In this document: positions 1-10,051 of the stretch, one piece after another | How the letters are laid out: each line of letters opens with the position of its first letter | Position numbering within the stretch: the stretch's first letter is position 1 | DNA from: Leishmania infantum JPCM5 | Lineage: Eukaryota > Euglenozoa > Kinetoplastea > Trypanosomatida > Trypanosomatidae | Assembly: GCF_000002875.2 (NCBI RefSeq) | Contig: NC_009415.2 | Coordinates: forward strand, 258,001-322,000 | Reading direction: 5' to 3' | Length of the DNA: 64,000 nucleotides | The notes under the pieces: model-generated | The model's input: only the letters and a program-made list of their open reading frames with translations | Told to the model about the DNA's origin: nothing | The model's database searches: none | Program-made: the position numbers and the translations under genes

Positions 1-1939
1 AAAGAGGGAAAGGCTAGGCATGACACACGGACGCACGCCCTCGCCATTGTATGTACGTAGATGAAAACTCCTCAGCGCCCCTCCATGGAACGTCGCGCCC
101 CCATACACGCGCGCACACACGCACGCACTTACGCACACGCGGCTCTCGCTTGGCGCAGCGTCATGAGTCACGCACAAGCGTTTGCAAGGGGCTCTCTGAT
201 CGGGTTTGCTGTCCGGCGCTGGGCAGAGATGGGTAATCACGACGAAGACGAAAGTAAAAATACCATGCGGTACAGAGAAGGGAGGTGCGAAAAGAAAGAA
301 GCAAGATAAAGAGGAAGAGAGGGGCAGTGAGAAGGCGAAGGGGATAGGGGCGCCAACACCTTTTGCAGGCGCCGAAACAACGCAGGTATAGCGAGAACGC
401 AATACAGTCAACCGGCTAACAGAGGGGCGTAGAGGGCGGAAGACAGCGGCAACAAAGGAGTGGGGCAACGGAAGCGAGAGTGGATTTGTGACGGGCAACA
501 ACAACAACAGGGCAACGTGAATGGCATGCGTCCACCACTGGCGCATACGCACACACACACACACACACACTGCATGAAAGACACTAAAGGAGAACGTCCC
601 TTGAACGACGGGATGCAACGTTGCCGGCCGGCAAAAAGCCAGCGAGGGTGGAAAGAGGGGCGGATGAGGGTTGAGGAGTGGTGATGGCTGGGTGAGTGGG
701 ATGGAAACAGAGCATGCACACAGTAGCTCTCCGTTGAATGTTCGTGCCCCGCCACGTCAGAGGGAGCACGCAAAGAGGTATCGAGAATCACTACCACAAC
801 CGCTGATGCAGGACATCATGCGAGTGTAGAGTGAAGAAATCACTCCACACGCCCCAAAGAGCGCCAGCCGTGTATACGACGTACTCGACAGCCACGCAGA
901 AGCGGCGGAACGAAGCAAAGTCCCGGGACAAAAACAACCGGCGACTATAAAACGTTTACGTTGGAGGCTTTTCTACAGAGATGAGGAAGGGAGGAGAGTA
1001 AAAGAGGTGTTCGAGAGGGTCAACGTACAAAGACATGTCTCCCAAAACAGGAGGAGGGAGGACGAGAAAGTTTTGAGGGTATCAACCGATCATGGAAGGG
1101 GTGGAGAGGTGGGAGGAGGGGGGGAGCTGCGGTGCGTATGCTCATGAATGTCTGGGGAACACCTCCGGACATTTGGCGTATTCCTTTTGGCGTAGGACGT
1201 GGTAGTTCTTCTCACGACGTGGCGGTTAGATGCTACGCCTCCCAGACGAGGCATATGCGCGCGCGGTGGGCGGGGCCTGAAAGAGATCCACGTGGGAGGA
1301 GGGTTAGGCGAGCCTTGCGTCTCTGGAGGGGACGAAAAAGGGAGCGTGCGCGTGTGGGTGAGTGCGGGCAACGAGCACAAGGAGTTCCGGATTCCAATGA
1401 TGGGGCTTTTCAAGGTCATTCCAGTCCTTGTCTTCTTTCCATCATCTCTCCCTTCATCGACACCGCGAAAAAACTCACCGCTCTGCCCAGCAACAGAAAA
1501 TCATACCGCCTCCCTTGAAGAAAGGCAGCGGGTAATGCCCTGTTCAGGCGGACTCATAACGGGTGTGTACATGTGAAAGGGGTGCAGTGCGCAAAAGAAA
1601 AAGGGGCGCCCATAAAGAGGCACTGCATGGAAGCTGAAGGACGAGGCCCACCAGCGCTAACACTGTGAGCTGCATTCCAGGGATCATTGCACTGCGCGCG
1701 CTCAGGAATGAACACGCCGGCGCGTGTGAATGCTTGGATAAGGCATGCATGGCGCAGCAGAAAGTTGTGAGGGACCAAACGGCAGGCGCCGTACAAACCG
1801 AAAAGGAGGGAAAAACAAAAGAAGACGCAATACCAACAAAACACAGAGAGGTACGCGTGGCCGCACCGTTTAGGCATGCAAACTCACTCGATATCGCTTG
1901 ACCCCGCCGTCGCAAAACAAAAGCCACGTAACTTCTGGT
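1..1939. other. Intergenic, no gene recognised
   Basis: No reading frame here has convincing coding character on either strand; the frames are rich in Arg, Ser, Pro and His and start and stop at random. The stretch holds a CA microsatellite near position 550 and purine-rich plus-strand tracts that are pyrimidine-rich in the sense (minus) direction. It is probably downstream untranslated and intergenic sequence of the gene at 2.1-2.5 kb. Confidence 0.5.
549..570. repeat. CA dinucleotide microsatellite
   Basis: An uninterrupted run of about eleven CA units. Such tracts are common in Leishmania intergenic DNA and imply no coding function. Confidence 0.9.
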
Positions 1940-2134
1940 TCACGGTGGCAACTCTGTCGTGCCGGCCTTCGAGCCTGTGGCGCTGCTTTGAGGGGAAGGG
2001 CTGGTGGGGCCGGCGCTGCTACGAGGCGACAGCGCATGCAGTCTGCCCTTGATACACTCCTTGCCGCACATCTCCTCCACGTCTGTGATGTCACCGCTGC
2101 TTCTGTGTGTGGCTTTCACCTCAGGTGACGTAGG
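1940..2134 (-). pseudogene. In-frame continuation after the TAG of the 2.1-kb gene
   Basis: Directly after the TAG at 2135-2137 the same frame runs 64 more codons to a TGA at 1940-1942. The translated stretch includes SSGDITDVEEMCGKECIKGR and a Ser/Pro/Thr-rich end, which resembles real protein more than untranslated sequence. This suggests a nonsense mutation in a formerly longer gene, or stop-codon readthrough. A chance open stretch cannot be excluded. Confidence 0.35.
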
Positions 2135-2524
2135 CTACAAGCCCGAGGCAGCGGGTGGAGTGAGTACTTCCTGTGTTGGTGGCCGATCCCAGAGAACGAC
2201 TTCCGAGTCAATGTCACTCGTCGTCTGCTCACTGCGCGCAGGAAGCGGCATCATCTGGTGCGAGAGCTGTTGTTTCCGCTGCGGACGCATTGCTGGTGCA
2301 AACCAGGCAGCGGTGGCATCGGGAGTGGTGGCGCTCGTGAGACTAGCATCGAAGCCGCTGTTAAGGTTGGGGTACATGGACGCGTTCCACATGTCGTAGT
2401 TGTCATTGAGGGTGAGGCAGGACACTTCAGAGGCGTGCGAAGCCAGCTCCAGCGGCGGTCTCTCCTGCAGCCCCATCGCCATGCCGCTGTGTACGTGTGC
2501 CTCCGACGCATTGCCCTCCATCAT
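2135..2524 (-). CDS. Hypothetical protein, 129 aa, possibly truncated by TAG
   Basis: This is a small ATG-to-TAG frame whose composition (Met, Asn, Asp, Glu, Thr and Trp well represented) is unlike the Arg/Ser/Pro-rich noise frames around it. It begins with Met-Met-Glu-Gly-Asn and contains LNDNYDMWNASMYPNLNSGF. I see no transmembrane segment, signal peptide or known domain. I chose the ATG at 2524 because the upstream part of the frame translates a polypyrimidine tract (2552-2570) that looks like a trans-splicing signal rather than protein. The frame stays open and coding-like for another 64 codons after the TAG, so the real or ancestral protein may have had about 194 residues. Function unknown. 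Confidence 0.45.
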   Translation of the reverse strand: MMEGNASEAHVHSGMAMGLQERPPLELASHASEVSCLTLNDNYDMWNASMYPNLNSGFDASLTSATTPDATAAWFAPAMRPQRKQQLSHQMMPLPARSEQTTSDIDSEVVLWDRPPTQEVLTPPAASGL

Positions 2525-2529
2525 GTCTT

Positions 2530-2572
2530 CTCGGCCGCGGCCAAAGCCGAACGAAAAGGGAAAAAAGAAGCG
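2530..2572 (-). promoter_or_regulatory. Probable trans-splice acceptor region
   Basis: On the minus strand a polypyrimidine run (2552-2570) is followed by AG dinucleotides just before the ATG at 2524. This is the arrangement used for spliced-leader addition in trypanosomatids. The leader would be very short if the nearest AG (2530-2531) is used, so the exact site is uncertain. Confidence 0.35.
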
Positions 2573-4054
2573 GCGGCAGCAGAGAAATGTGCACTTGCTC
2601 GTTGGGTGCGATACAACACACGTGCGCGCGATGGCGCCTCTCAGCCGAGGACTACTTAATAACAACGAGACGTAAAAACGGCAAAAGCTGACGCTTCTGG
2701 ATGTGGATGTATACGTGTCTGCCTGTGAGGGATCCGTCGAAGATAGAGAAAGCAGAATAATACGACCAAGTACGGTGCGCGTCCGCGCTGCAGCTTGCGT
2801 GAGGCGCAGAGGAGCGGGGGACGAGGCAAGAGCTCACGCGTGTATTTTCCCAAGGATAGCTGCTCTGCTGGGTGCACCACCTACAGTGTTGTGTAGATGC
2901 TGCGCAGCAAAGGCATACATCAGCGCGCGAGGCGCATGTTCGAGTACGCGGCGCCAGGAAAAGGGTCGCCCGATACAGAAAAAAAGAAGGAGTAGAAGCG
3001 AGAGAGGAAAGCAAAGAAGCACATGCGATGGGCAACAGTGGTGGAGACATGGAGCAGGCTGAGCTACAGCGGGGACATGTTCGCCCATTCAAACGGAGAG
3101 CACCTCTGCAGCTACGCGAAAGGCTGTCGTTTTTCCCAAACGGGAGGAATGGTGGAGGAAGGAAAGAGCAGAAACCGTTCATCCTGTCCGGGGGCACCGA
3201 CATTGAGATGCGCCAGCAGAGACGTTGAGCATCGAGTCCGTAACGACGAGAGAGAGAGAGACCACTGCATTGTGTATCATGACTCACCTATAAAAGACGC
3301 GTACGAGGGTACACGCCGTTGAAGACAGAGACACCCACAAAGAGGGGGATGCGTGGAGGGAGGGACATAAACCACATTAATGTGCGGGCGAAAAGAAAAA
3401 CGTGCACGGCCACCTCGGAGATGATCCCTGTAGGTGGACGCTCTACCAACACATAGATGCTGAAGAGCCGTAGAGCACTTGTCTTCGCGAAAGATGAGTG
3501 GGTGGGAGCGATGCGACCCCCCCCCCTCCTTCTCCCACAACCACCACCACCATATGAAAAGGGAAACGATACGGAGCACTGTGATGGTGACGGGTTCATA
3601 CGCCTACACCCGAACAAGATGACACAAGCCGGCGCATATTGACCGTACTCAGAGTGTTGGCAGACCACCTCAGAATAGAACAGGGGGACTATGCCTATCC
3701 CTCGCAGCGCACACGGAAGCGTACAGAGGCGCATCAAGACGAGGCAGCAATAAGCCAGTAGAGAGCGCACTTCATAACTCCAGAGATAGGACAGCTGCCC
3801 TACCCACCGCCAACAGAGGAGCTGCCGCAGATAAAGGCATCAGTCATAAACTAGCGTGTTTCACGACCGCAATGGCAGCTCTTTGGGGCCGAAAGCACCA
3901 AAAGAGGCGCACACTATTGCGTTCCCGTGGGAAAGGAGAACATAGGGAGAGCACCCACAGCACAGCAGGCGTTCCCTGCGCAGGCAAGCTGTAAAGCGGT
4001 CCACACCACGCAAGTCCCGGAAGGATTGAAGAGAGCTGCTGTCTCACCAGAATC
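2573..4054. other. Intergenic, no gene recognised
   Basis: Frames on both strands are short and low in complexity, and several translate pyrimidine tracts. No protein family or RNA gene was recognised. Confidence 0.45.
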
Positions 4055-4140
4055 ACCACTGCCCCAGACGCAGAGCGTGGTGTAGAAGATGAGGCACAGG
4101 CCAAGATAGGTGAGGTTCTCGAGGAACGTGGTCTGGTACC
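4055..4140 (-). pseudogene. Ghost fragment of the MFS/nodulin-like transporter gene
   Basis: About 80 bp here is nearly identical to 7865-7945 inside the transporter gene. The translation includes YQTTFLENLTYLGLCLIFYT, where the intact gene has YQTTFLESLTYLDLWLIFYT. Similarity ends abruptly on both sides, so this is not a gene but a remnant of a former tandem copy or a captured fragment. The intact gene lies 3 kb upstream in transcription order, which favours a decayed tandem duplicate. Confidence 0.75.
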
Positions 4141-7111
4141 CCAGCACCAAGTGGAACGCGCCGAACAGAGCACGAGGGCCGCATAGTCGAGAGTCGCGAT
4201 CCCGGCGCGGCCACTAAACCGAATATCCTGAGATGGAAGGTGTGCTTCGCTACGCTAGCTGCGTGTGCGAGAGCTGTACGTCTAAGAGCACGCGGTAGTG
4301 AAGCAGAAAGACAGCATGAGAGGCACACCTGTTTGCTTTCACGAAAGAGGATGTTGGCGGATGTATGAAGGGTGGGTATGATGGGGGGTCGTCAGACAAA
4401 AGCCACAAAAGGAGAAAAGACAGAGGGAAGGACTGAGAGGGATAAGGAGTGTCAGACGCTGTGCACGATCAGAACTTGATCCATCCTAGTTCGCTGAGGT
4501 GGCCGTGCGGTACCGCAAGCCCATCTCTCGGTGATGTCACTCGCCGGCTCTGGAGCCGCAGCGTACGATTAGGATGCGCGAAAAAAAAAAACAAAGAAAA
4601 GGTGTGCCGTTATCGCGCTGCTGGAGTCATTGTTTTTGCCCATACGATGACCTATGCCGATCGGGGATGTTGAATTCAGCTCAGACGAGTTCGTTACGAA
4701 AGCCGAGGACTAACGAGAAACTTATGCCGTCTGCGCATGCACATCTAAGCTGGCAGCCATACCCTAATGAAAAAAAAGAAGGAACACAAAGAAAAAACTT
4801 TATACATGTACACATGACCGTATAGGCAATCACGCACACATGCAGAGCGGCGGCGCACGCTTCTGAAGCGGTGAGCAGAAGGCACCAACGCTGACAGTGA
4901 AGGGGAGAACAGGGAGAGAGGGCGTAAATGAAAGGGAAAAGCGGCGAAGACGAGAACACAAGAACGGAAAGGTCTCACGACTGTCCAGCGTACGCTTCGC
5001 CTGCCTTCATCACGAAGAGAGCCGCAGCAAGAGACCTCTTTCCTTTTCTATGGAAAGACGGCCCCCGACGCCAGCGGTGTCATCGAGGAGACGTTTGGCC
5101 TGACTCACGTGTTCGTGCGTGGACGCTTCCGGGTAAGAGAGAGATGTATGGAGGGGAGGGGCACAGACAGAACGAAAAAAAAAATGACGGAGGAGATAAG
5201 GAAGGGAACATAACGAGAAACGGAGGAGGCAATGCTTGCTATACGTACACAAAGAAGGGAAAGGCCCCACAGCCACATCTCGAACTGAAAAAAAAAGACC
5301 GGCATTTGGCTTATCAGAGGGCTGGGCTTCATGATACGAGGCGGTCCGCCGGCCGCACGAGAAAATAATGCAGCGGGATCGGGATTTCTCTCCCTGCCGA
5401 GTCCCCACAGTCGCCCATGCCCAGAGAAAGGAGCTTATCAAAACAAAAGAAAAAGGCACCAAACGATGTGCCGGTGCTGCAGCGCAGGCCACCACCACCG
5501 TTGAACCCGCCTGCTGGGCACCAGTGGCTGCCTTCAACCCTGACAGCGCCGCAGAGAGAAAGACCGAGCATTCCTCATGATAAAAGGCAGAAGCAGCACA
5601 TACCACGCATCAGCACCTACGAACAGATACACACACATGGTGCTCGTCCGTTGCATCGCGCCTTTTTCGCTGCAGCTGAGTCGATATTATGTGTAAGTGA
5701 GCGTACCTCTGTTTTTTTTTTTAAGCTCCAGTCGACGGGCGGCTGACGACGTCGATTCCGTATCAATCCCCCTCCTGCACGCCTTCACAGCCCGTCTGAC
5801 CAAGCAAACAACAGCAAAAAAAAGGGCAGAGAAATACGCATCCAGAAGGAAAGAAAGTAAACCTCGCAGGTAGACAGAGAAAGACAACAGTGCAGGCATG
5901 ATTTCTCTGGTCCCCTCTCTTTTTCTCTGTCGAAGGCACACGTGTCTCCCGCACATCTACAGCGCTTCAGGGGAAAAAAGAAATGCAAATGGGCAATATC
6001 AGACGTGGAAGTCGAACAGGGAGGAGAAGGAGGAGGGAAGGAGGGAGGGGAGACGAGAGACCCCATCAGCCACGACAGCGCAGAAGGAGTAAGCAGAGGA
6101 ACGCGACGGTATCCGCCAGCCGTCTAATCAGAGGCAAACGGACAGGTGCGTATAAAGTGCGCAGCACGTGCACGAACCACCGAACGTCGGAAAAGAGCGC
6201 ACGCGGTGCGCCATCATGGAACGCTGAGGGGGGCCAATGCAGCAGACGTGCAGTCGCCCTCGCCGAACTCTTTGCCGAGGCAATGCAAGAGGCAAGCACA
6301 TCAGTCGCATGGAGAGTAGATGGAGGAGGAGGGATGACACGGCGAGGCTGCCGCATGAGCGGTGCATGCGCTATGCGCCCCATCTCGATTCGGAACCCCT
6401 CTTCCTCTCCCTGCTTCTGCGCAGCAGCTCCCCCTCACAGCTTGTTAGCATAGCACATGTAACAGGAAAATGAGATATCAAAAGAAGGATAAACATCCAG
6501 CGAAAACAAAAAGCGAAATATATATACGGAACCCACACGCTCAACACGCACCGATGCACCAAACGTCGACGAAATGGAACATGCGCGTGCCTGCCTTTTT
6601 CTCTTTCGCTACGGTTAACTGCACCATTACTTTACGGGGAACCAAGTGAGCAGCACACAGGAGAACTCATACCGCGAGGTAGGAGGGAGACGAAGAAAGA
6701 GAGAGGGAGCGATATCCACGGCAGAAGCACAAGCCAAAGTACAGCCTGAACAGCGAAAGCGTATGCAGCGCGGTCTGCGTGCGCGCAGAAACGCAATACA
6801 GTCCCGCACTCAAACACTCGCGACCGCGCCCCGTTGGCCTATGCATCTCGGTGCCCGGTGCGCAGACATCACGCGTGAAATCCAAAAGAAGCGAGCACAT
6901 CACAAGAGAAGAAAGGAGACAAAAAGGCCAACAGCACAAAGGCTGAACACAATACCAGCGCGAGCTTCCGCATGCCCGGCAGAGAACACATTTGTGCACA
7001 GAACACCGAAGGCAACTGCCCCCCCTCCCCGCTCCTCCCCTCGAAAGGCCCCCATGTGATGCTCGTAGACGAGACTATCGCTCGATAGCTCGCATCGCTG
7101 ACGGACTGCGA
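4141..7111. other. Long intergenic stretch downstream of the MFS gene
   Basis: Apart from the adjoining ghost fragment, about 3 kb shows no convincing coding sequence. Candidate minus-strand frames such as 6066-6383 and 5010-5606 lack recognisable domains and have noise-like composition. It contains many plus-strand purine tracts and a short TA run near 6520. Part is probably the 3' untranslated region of the transporter mRNA. Confidence 0.45.
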
Positions 7112-10051
7112 TCAATCCTGTAACTGTACGCCCTTCTCCTTCGTCTCTACAGCACCGATGATACACGTGTTCCCACTCTCCTTCACCTGACCGCCGTTTT
7201 CACAGCATCCGCACGCCACAAGAAACTGCTTGATACGCGGGACAATGACACGGCGCTGCGCCAGCTTGCCGCGCACCAGCTTCGAGTAGCGGCGGTGCAC
7301 AAGGTAGGAAGAAGCGATCGAGGAGAAGGCGAGGGCGAGGTAGACGCCAACGGCGCGATTCATGCAGCGGCGCGCGCCAACGCAGTAGCCCAGCGTCTGC
7401 GGCGACGCCTCGCGCTCGTAGGTGAGGTGCCACGCACACCAGTAGCACAGCGCGAAACCGACACCGCCGCCGACATAGCAGAAGCCGTAGTGCATGCCCA
7501 TGTCGCGGTCGAAGACGGTGCCCAGCACGTAGAAGGTGGCGCTCGTGCTCATGCCGTAGAAAAACGCGCCGAGAATATAGGCCAGGATGAGCACCTGCTC
7601 ACCGGGCAGCGCGATCCAGAAGAGCATGCCAACGAACAGCCCGACGGACGCAATGGGGTAGATGAGGGTGGGAACAACGACGGTGCCGGCGCGCTCGCGC
7701 AGCACCTGCAGCACACGCTCGTAGATACCGAGAAAGACGCGGCCGCCCGCCACGGACACGCCGGCCATCGCGGCGAAGAGGACGTAGTGCTTCGGCTCCA
7801 TGGCGCCGTAGCGTGCCTTGACCATGATCTGGATGTTCCAGTTGCTGGTCATCACGAGACCTACGCCCCAGACGCAGAGCGTGGTGTAGAAGATGAGCCA
7901 CAGGTCAAGATAGGTGAGGCTCTCGAGGAACGTGGTCTGGTACACCGGCACGACGTACACCTCGCCGCACAGCGTGATTGTCTCCACGCGCGGGTTGCTG
8001 TACGTGGACGAAGCAGTGCGTCGGAGTTCCACGTGCGCAGGGTCGGAGCGAGCGCTAGGAGTGTGAGCATCTGAGGTCTGCAGTCTGTTGTAGTTGCCTT
8101 CGAGGTGTACAGTGAAGGAGTTCTCCAAGCTGCTCTGCTGCGACTCGGAGCGACGGTCTTTATTCGTGGCGCCAGTCGAGTCGTTCGAAGCTTGCAGCTG
8201 TATCTGCTCCTGGGGGTGACTGGAGTGCGAGTGCGGCGGCTCTCCATCCAAGTCCTTCTCTTCGTGCATGTAGACGGTGATGAGCGGCCGCTCCGTCCCG
8301 GTGAGCTCGTACAGCGGCAGACCGAGAGACTCCGACAAGAGCCCCCCTCGGTGATGAGGCGCTTGGGGCGGGCCCGCGCTAACGGGTCCAGCAGGCACCG
8401 CAACATCGATCGGGGAGCTCGTCTCCACGTTCGAGTCCGCGTCGCTCTCATCGTCCAAGCGCAGCAACGGCCGTGCAAGTCTCTGGGCGCCGTGCTCAGG
8501 TGCTCCTATGCCACTGTCTCTGTCGTCATTGAGCGGCCCACCCACCGGCAGCTCCTGATCCGCTGATCGCTCCCCTTCTCCCACTTCATCAGGGCAGTGG
8601 CACGGCTTCACGCACTCTTCTTGTCGCGTCTTGCTGCGATAACGTTGTGCTTGGCGCGCTTTAAGGTGCCGCTGGCGATAGCGTTCCTCTTGCATGACGC
8701 GCAGCGCCTCCTCCTTTGCCTTCGCCGCGGCGATCACCTGCTTGTCCTGTTCCGACAGCCCGTCAATGCTATCCAGCGGCACCACAAGCACAAGAATCAG
8801 CAGCGTAATCGCAATGGCGCCTATCGCAATGCCGCGCAGTTTGCCCGGCGTGATGTCGGCAGCGAGGTATGCCACGCAGACGGTCTGGATGGTCAGATAG
8901 AAGTTCAGCAGCACGAGGATGACCGCCATGATGGCATAGCGCCGCTTCGGCACAAGCTGCGACATGTAGCGGTTGCGGATGAGGTAGGCGCGCAGCTGTT
9001 CGCGCGGCGTGATGCCGCGCTGCCGCCACCGGTTTACCACGTATGGCGCGTCCTCCAGGTACCACGCGCCACCAGCGCCGGCGGCCAGCGTCACCGCGAA
9101 CATGAACCACATGAGGTTCTCGAAGTTGTCCTTGAAGAAGCCGCGGAACAGGCACGCAAAGAGGGATGCGCCAAGCCCGGAGAACGTCTGCAGCAGCCCC
9201 GTCGGCTGGCCGCGATCGCGTGGCATGTGCGTCAGCACCGCAGGAAGTGTGGCCACGTGGAGCGCGTAACAGCCCCAGCACATCACGGCGTAGAAGACGG
9301 CGCAGTTGACCACCGTGTGCGGGATGTGGCCACCAAAGGTGAGGGCGAAGAGCAGGTGGCCGAGAGCCGCGATGATGCTGCCGAGCGCCACCACCACGCG
9401 TGGCCCGAACCAGTCGTACAGCGCACCGAAAGGGAGGGCGAACAAGCCGGCGGAGATGCCGCTGAGGTAGACGACAGTCATTTCCCGTACGCTGAACTGG
9501 TACGCCTGCTGAAGGAGGAGCACGCCAAAGATGGAGTGGATCCCCTGCGTGGAGCTGCTGATCGAGAGAATCACACCGGCGAAGAGGATGCGAAAGCGTC
9601 GCAGGTTGTCGATCTTCGTGGGATATATGAGAAGAGCACCCCTCGCTGCGTCCCGTTCCGTTCTCTTCCGGCATTCGCCATGCTTTGCAGTCGTTTTTCC
9701 GTTGTGGTCTGAGATGCCCACGGTGATGGGCTCGTTTTCGGCGGAGGATGTGCTGTCTTCACCTCCTGTTGTATCTGTGTCGCGGTTGGCCAAGGAAATT
9801 ATGTTCGGCGGGTAAAGAGGTGAGCGCGGCACGACAAGTCTCTTGAGGGGCTCGCCAAGGAGCATTTCGGTGGAGATGAAAGACAGTTCGTACTGCTGCG
9901 ACGCCGTGCGATTATTGTTTGCTCGTTTTCGGTCCTCCGGCTTTGAGGCCGCAAACGACACGCGGAGCGAGAGCGTGCCTGGTGGACATGGGGATGTCTG
10001 CGCGACGTCCCTCTTCGTGCCGGGATGCGTCCGAGGGTGAGCGTGCGACAT
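7112..10051 (-). CDS. Nodulin-like / major facilitator superfamily transporter, 979 aa
   Basis: A large multi-pass membrane protein with two transmembrane halves. The N-terminal ~145 residues are hydrophilic. The first half (about residues 150-430) carries MFS-like features such as LSGISAGLFALPFGALYDWF, a Gly/Asp/Arg-containing loop typical of MFS cytosolic loop 2-3. A charged, His/Glu/Ser-rich insert (about 430-690) separates it from a second half (about 710-930) with Gly-rich helices (FYGMSTSATFY, FCYVGGGVGFALCYW). This architecture matches the trypanosomatid nodulin-like family of predicted plasma-membrane or organellar transporters; the substrate is unknown. The start is the first ATG of the frame. 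The very long middle loop is larger than in classical MFS carriers but common in this family. An 86-bp fragment of the gene recurs at 4.1 kb. The long plus-strand frames over it are antisense shadows. Confidence 0.92.
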   Translation of the reverse strand: MSHAHPRTHPGTKRDVAQTSPCPPGTLSLRVSFAASKPEDRKRANNNRTASQQYELSFISTEMLLGEPLKRLVVPRSPLYPPNIISLANRDTDTTGGEDSTSSAENEPITVGISDHNGKTTAKHGECRKRTERDAARGALLIYPTKIDNLRRFRILFAGVILSISSSTQGIHSIFGVLLLQQAYQFSVREMTVVYLSGISAGLFALPFGALYDWFGPRVVVALGSIIAALGHLLFALTFGGHIPHTVVNCAVFYAVMCWGCYALHVATLPAVLTHMPRDRGQPTGLLQTFSGLGASLFACLFRGFFKDNFENLMWFMFAVTLAAGAGGAWYLEDAPYVVNRWRQRGITPREQLRAYLIRNRYMSQLVPKRRYAIMAVILVLLNFYLTIQTVCVAYLAADITPGKLRGIAIGAIAITLLILVLVVPLDSIDGLSEQDKQVIAAAKAKEEALRVMQEERYRQRHLKARQAQRYRSKTRQEECVKPCHCPDEVGEGERSADQELPVGGPLNDDRDSGIGAPEHGAQRLARPLLRLDDESDADSNVETSSPIDVAVPAGPVSAGPPQAPHHRGGLLSESLGLPLYELTGTERPLITVYMHEEKDLDGEPPHSHSSHPQEQIQLQASNDSTGATNKDRRSESQQSSLENSFTVHLEGNYNRLQTSDAHTPSARSDPAHVELRRTASSTYSNPRVETITLCGEVYVVPVYQTTFLESLTYLDLWLIFYTTLCVWGVGLVMTSNWNIQIMVKARYGAMEPKHYVLFAAMAGVSVAGGRVFLGIYERVLQVLRERAGTVVVPTLIYPIASVGLFVGMLFWIALPGEQVLILAYILGAFFYGMSTSATFYVLGTVFDRDMGMHYGFCYVGGGVGFALCYWCAWHLTYEREASPQTLGYCVGARRCMNRAVGVYLALAFSSIASSYLVHRRYSKLVRGKLAQRRVIVPRIKQFLVACGCCENGGQVKESGNTCIIGAVETKEKGVQLQD

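Noticed and set aside
549..570. CA/GT repeats as telomere or CRISPR-like arrays
   Set aside because: They are simple dinucleotide tracts; no TTAGGG-type repeat and no regularly spaced repeat-spacer array was seen.
8597..9712. 371-codon plus-strand open frame
   Set aside because: Lies antisense to the MFS transporter; Arg/His/Glu-rich mirror of its codons and no domain.
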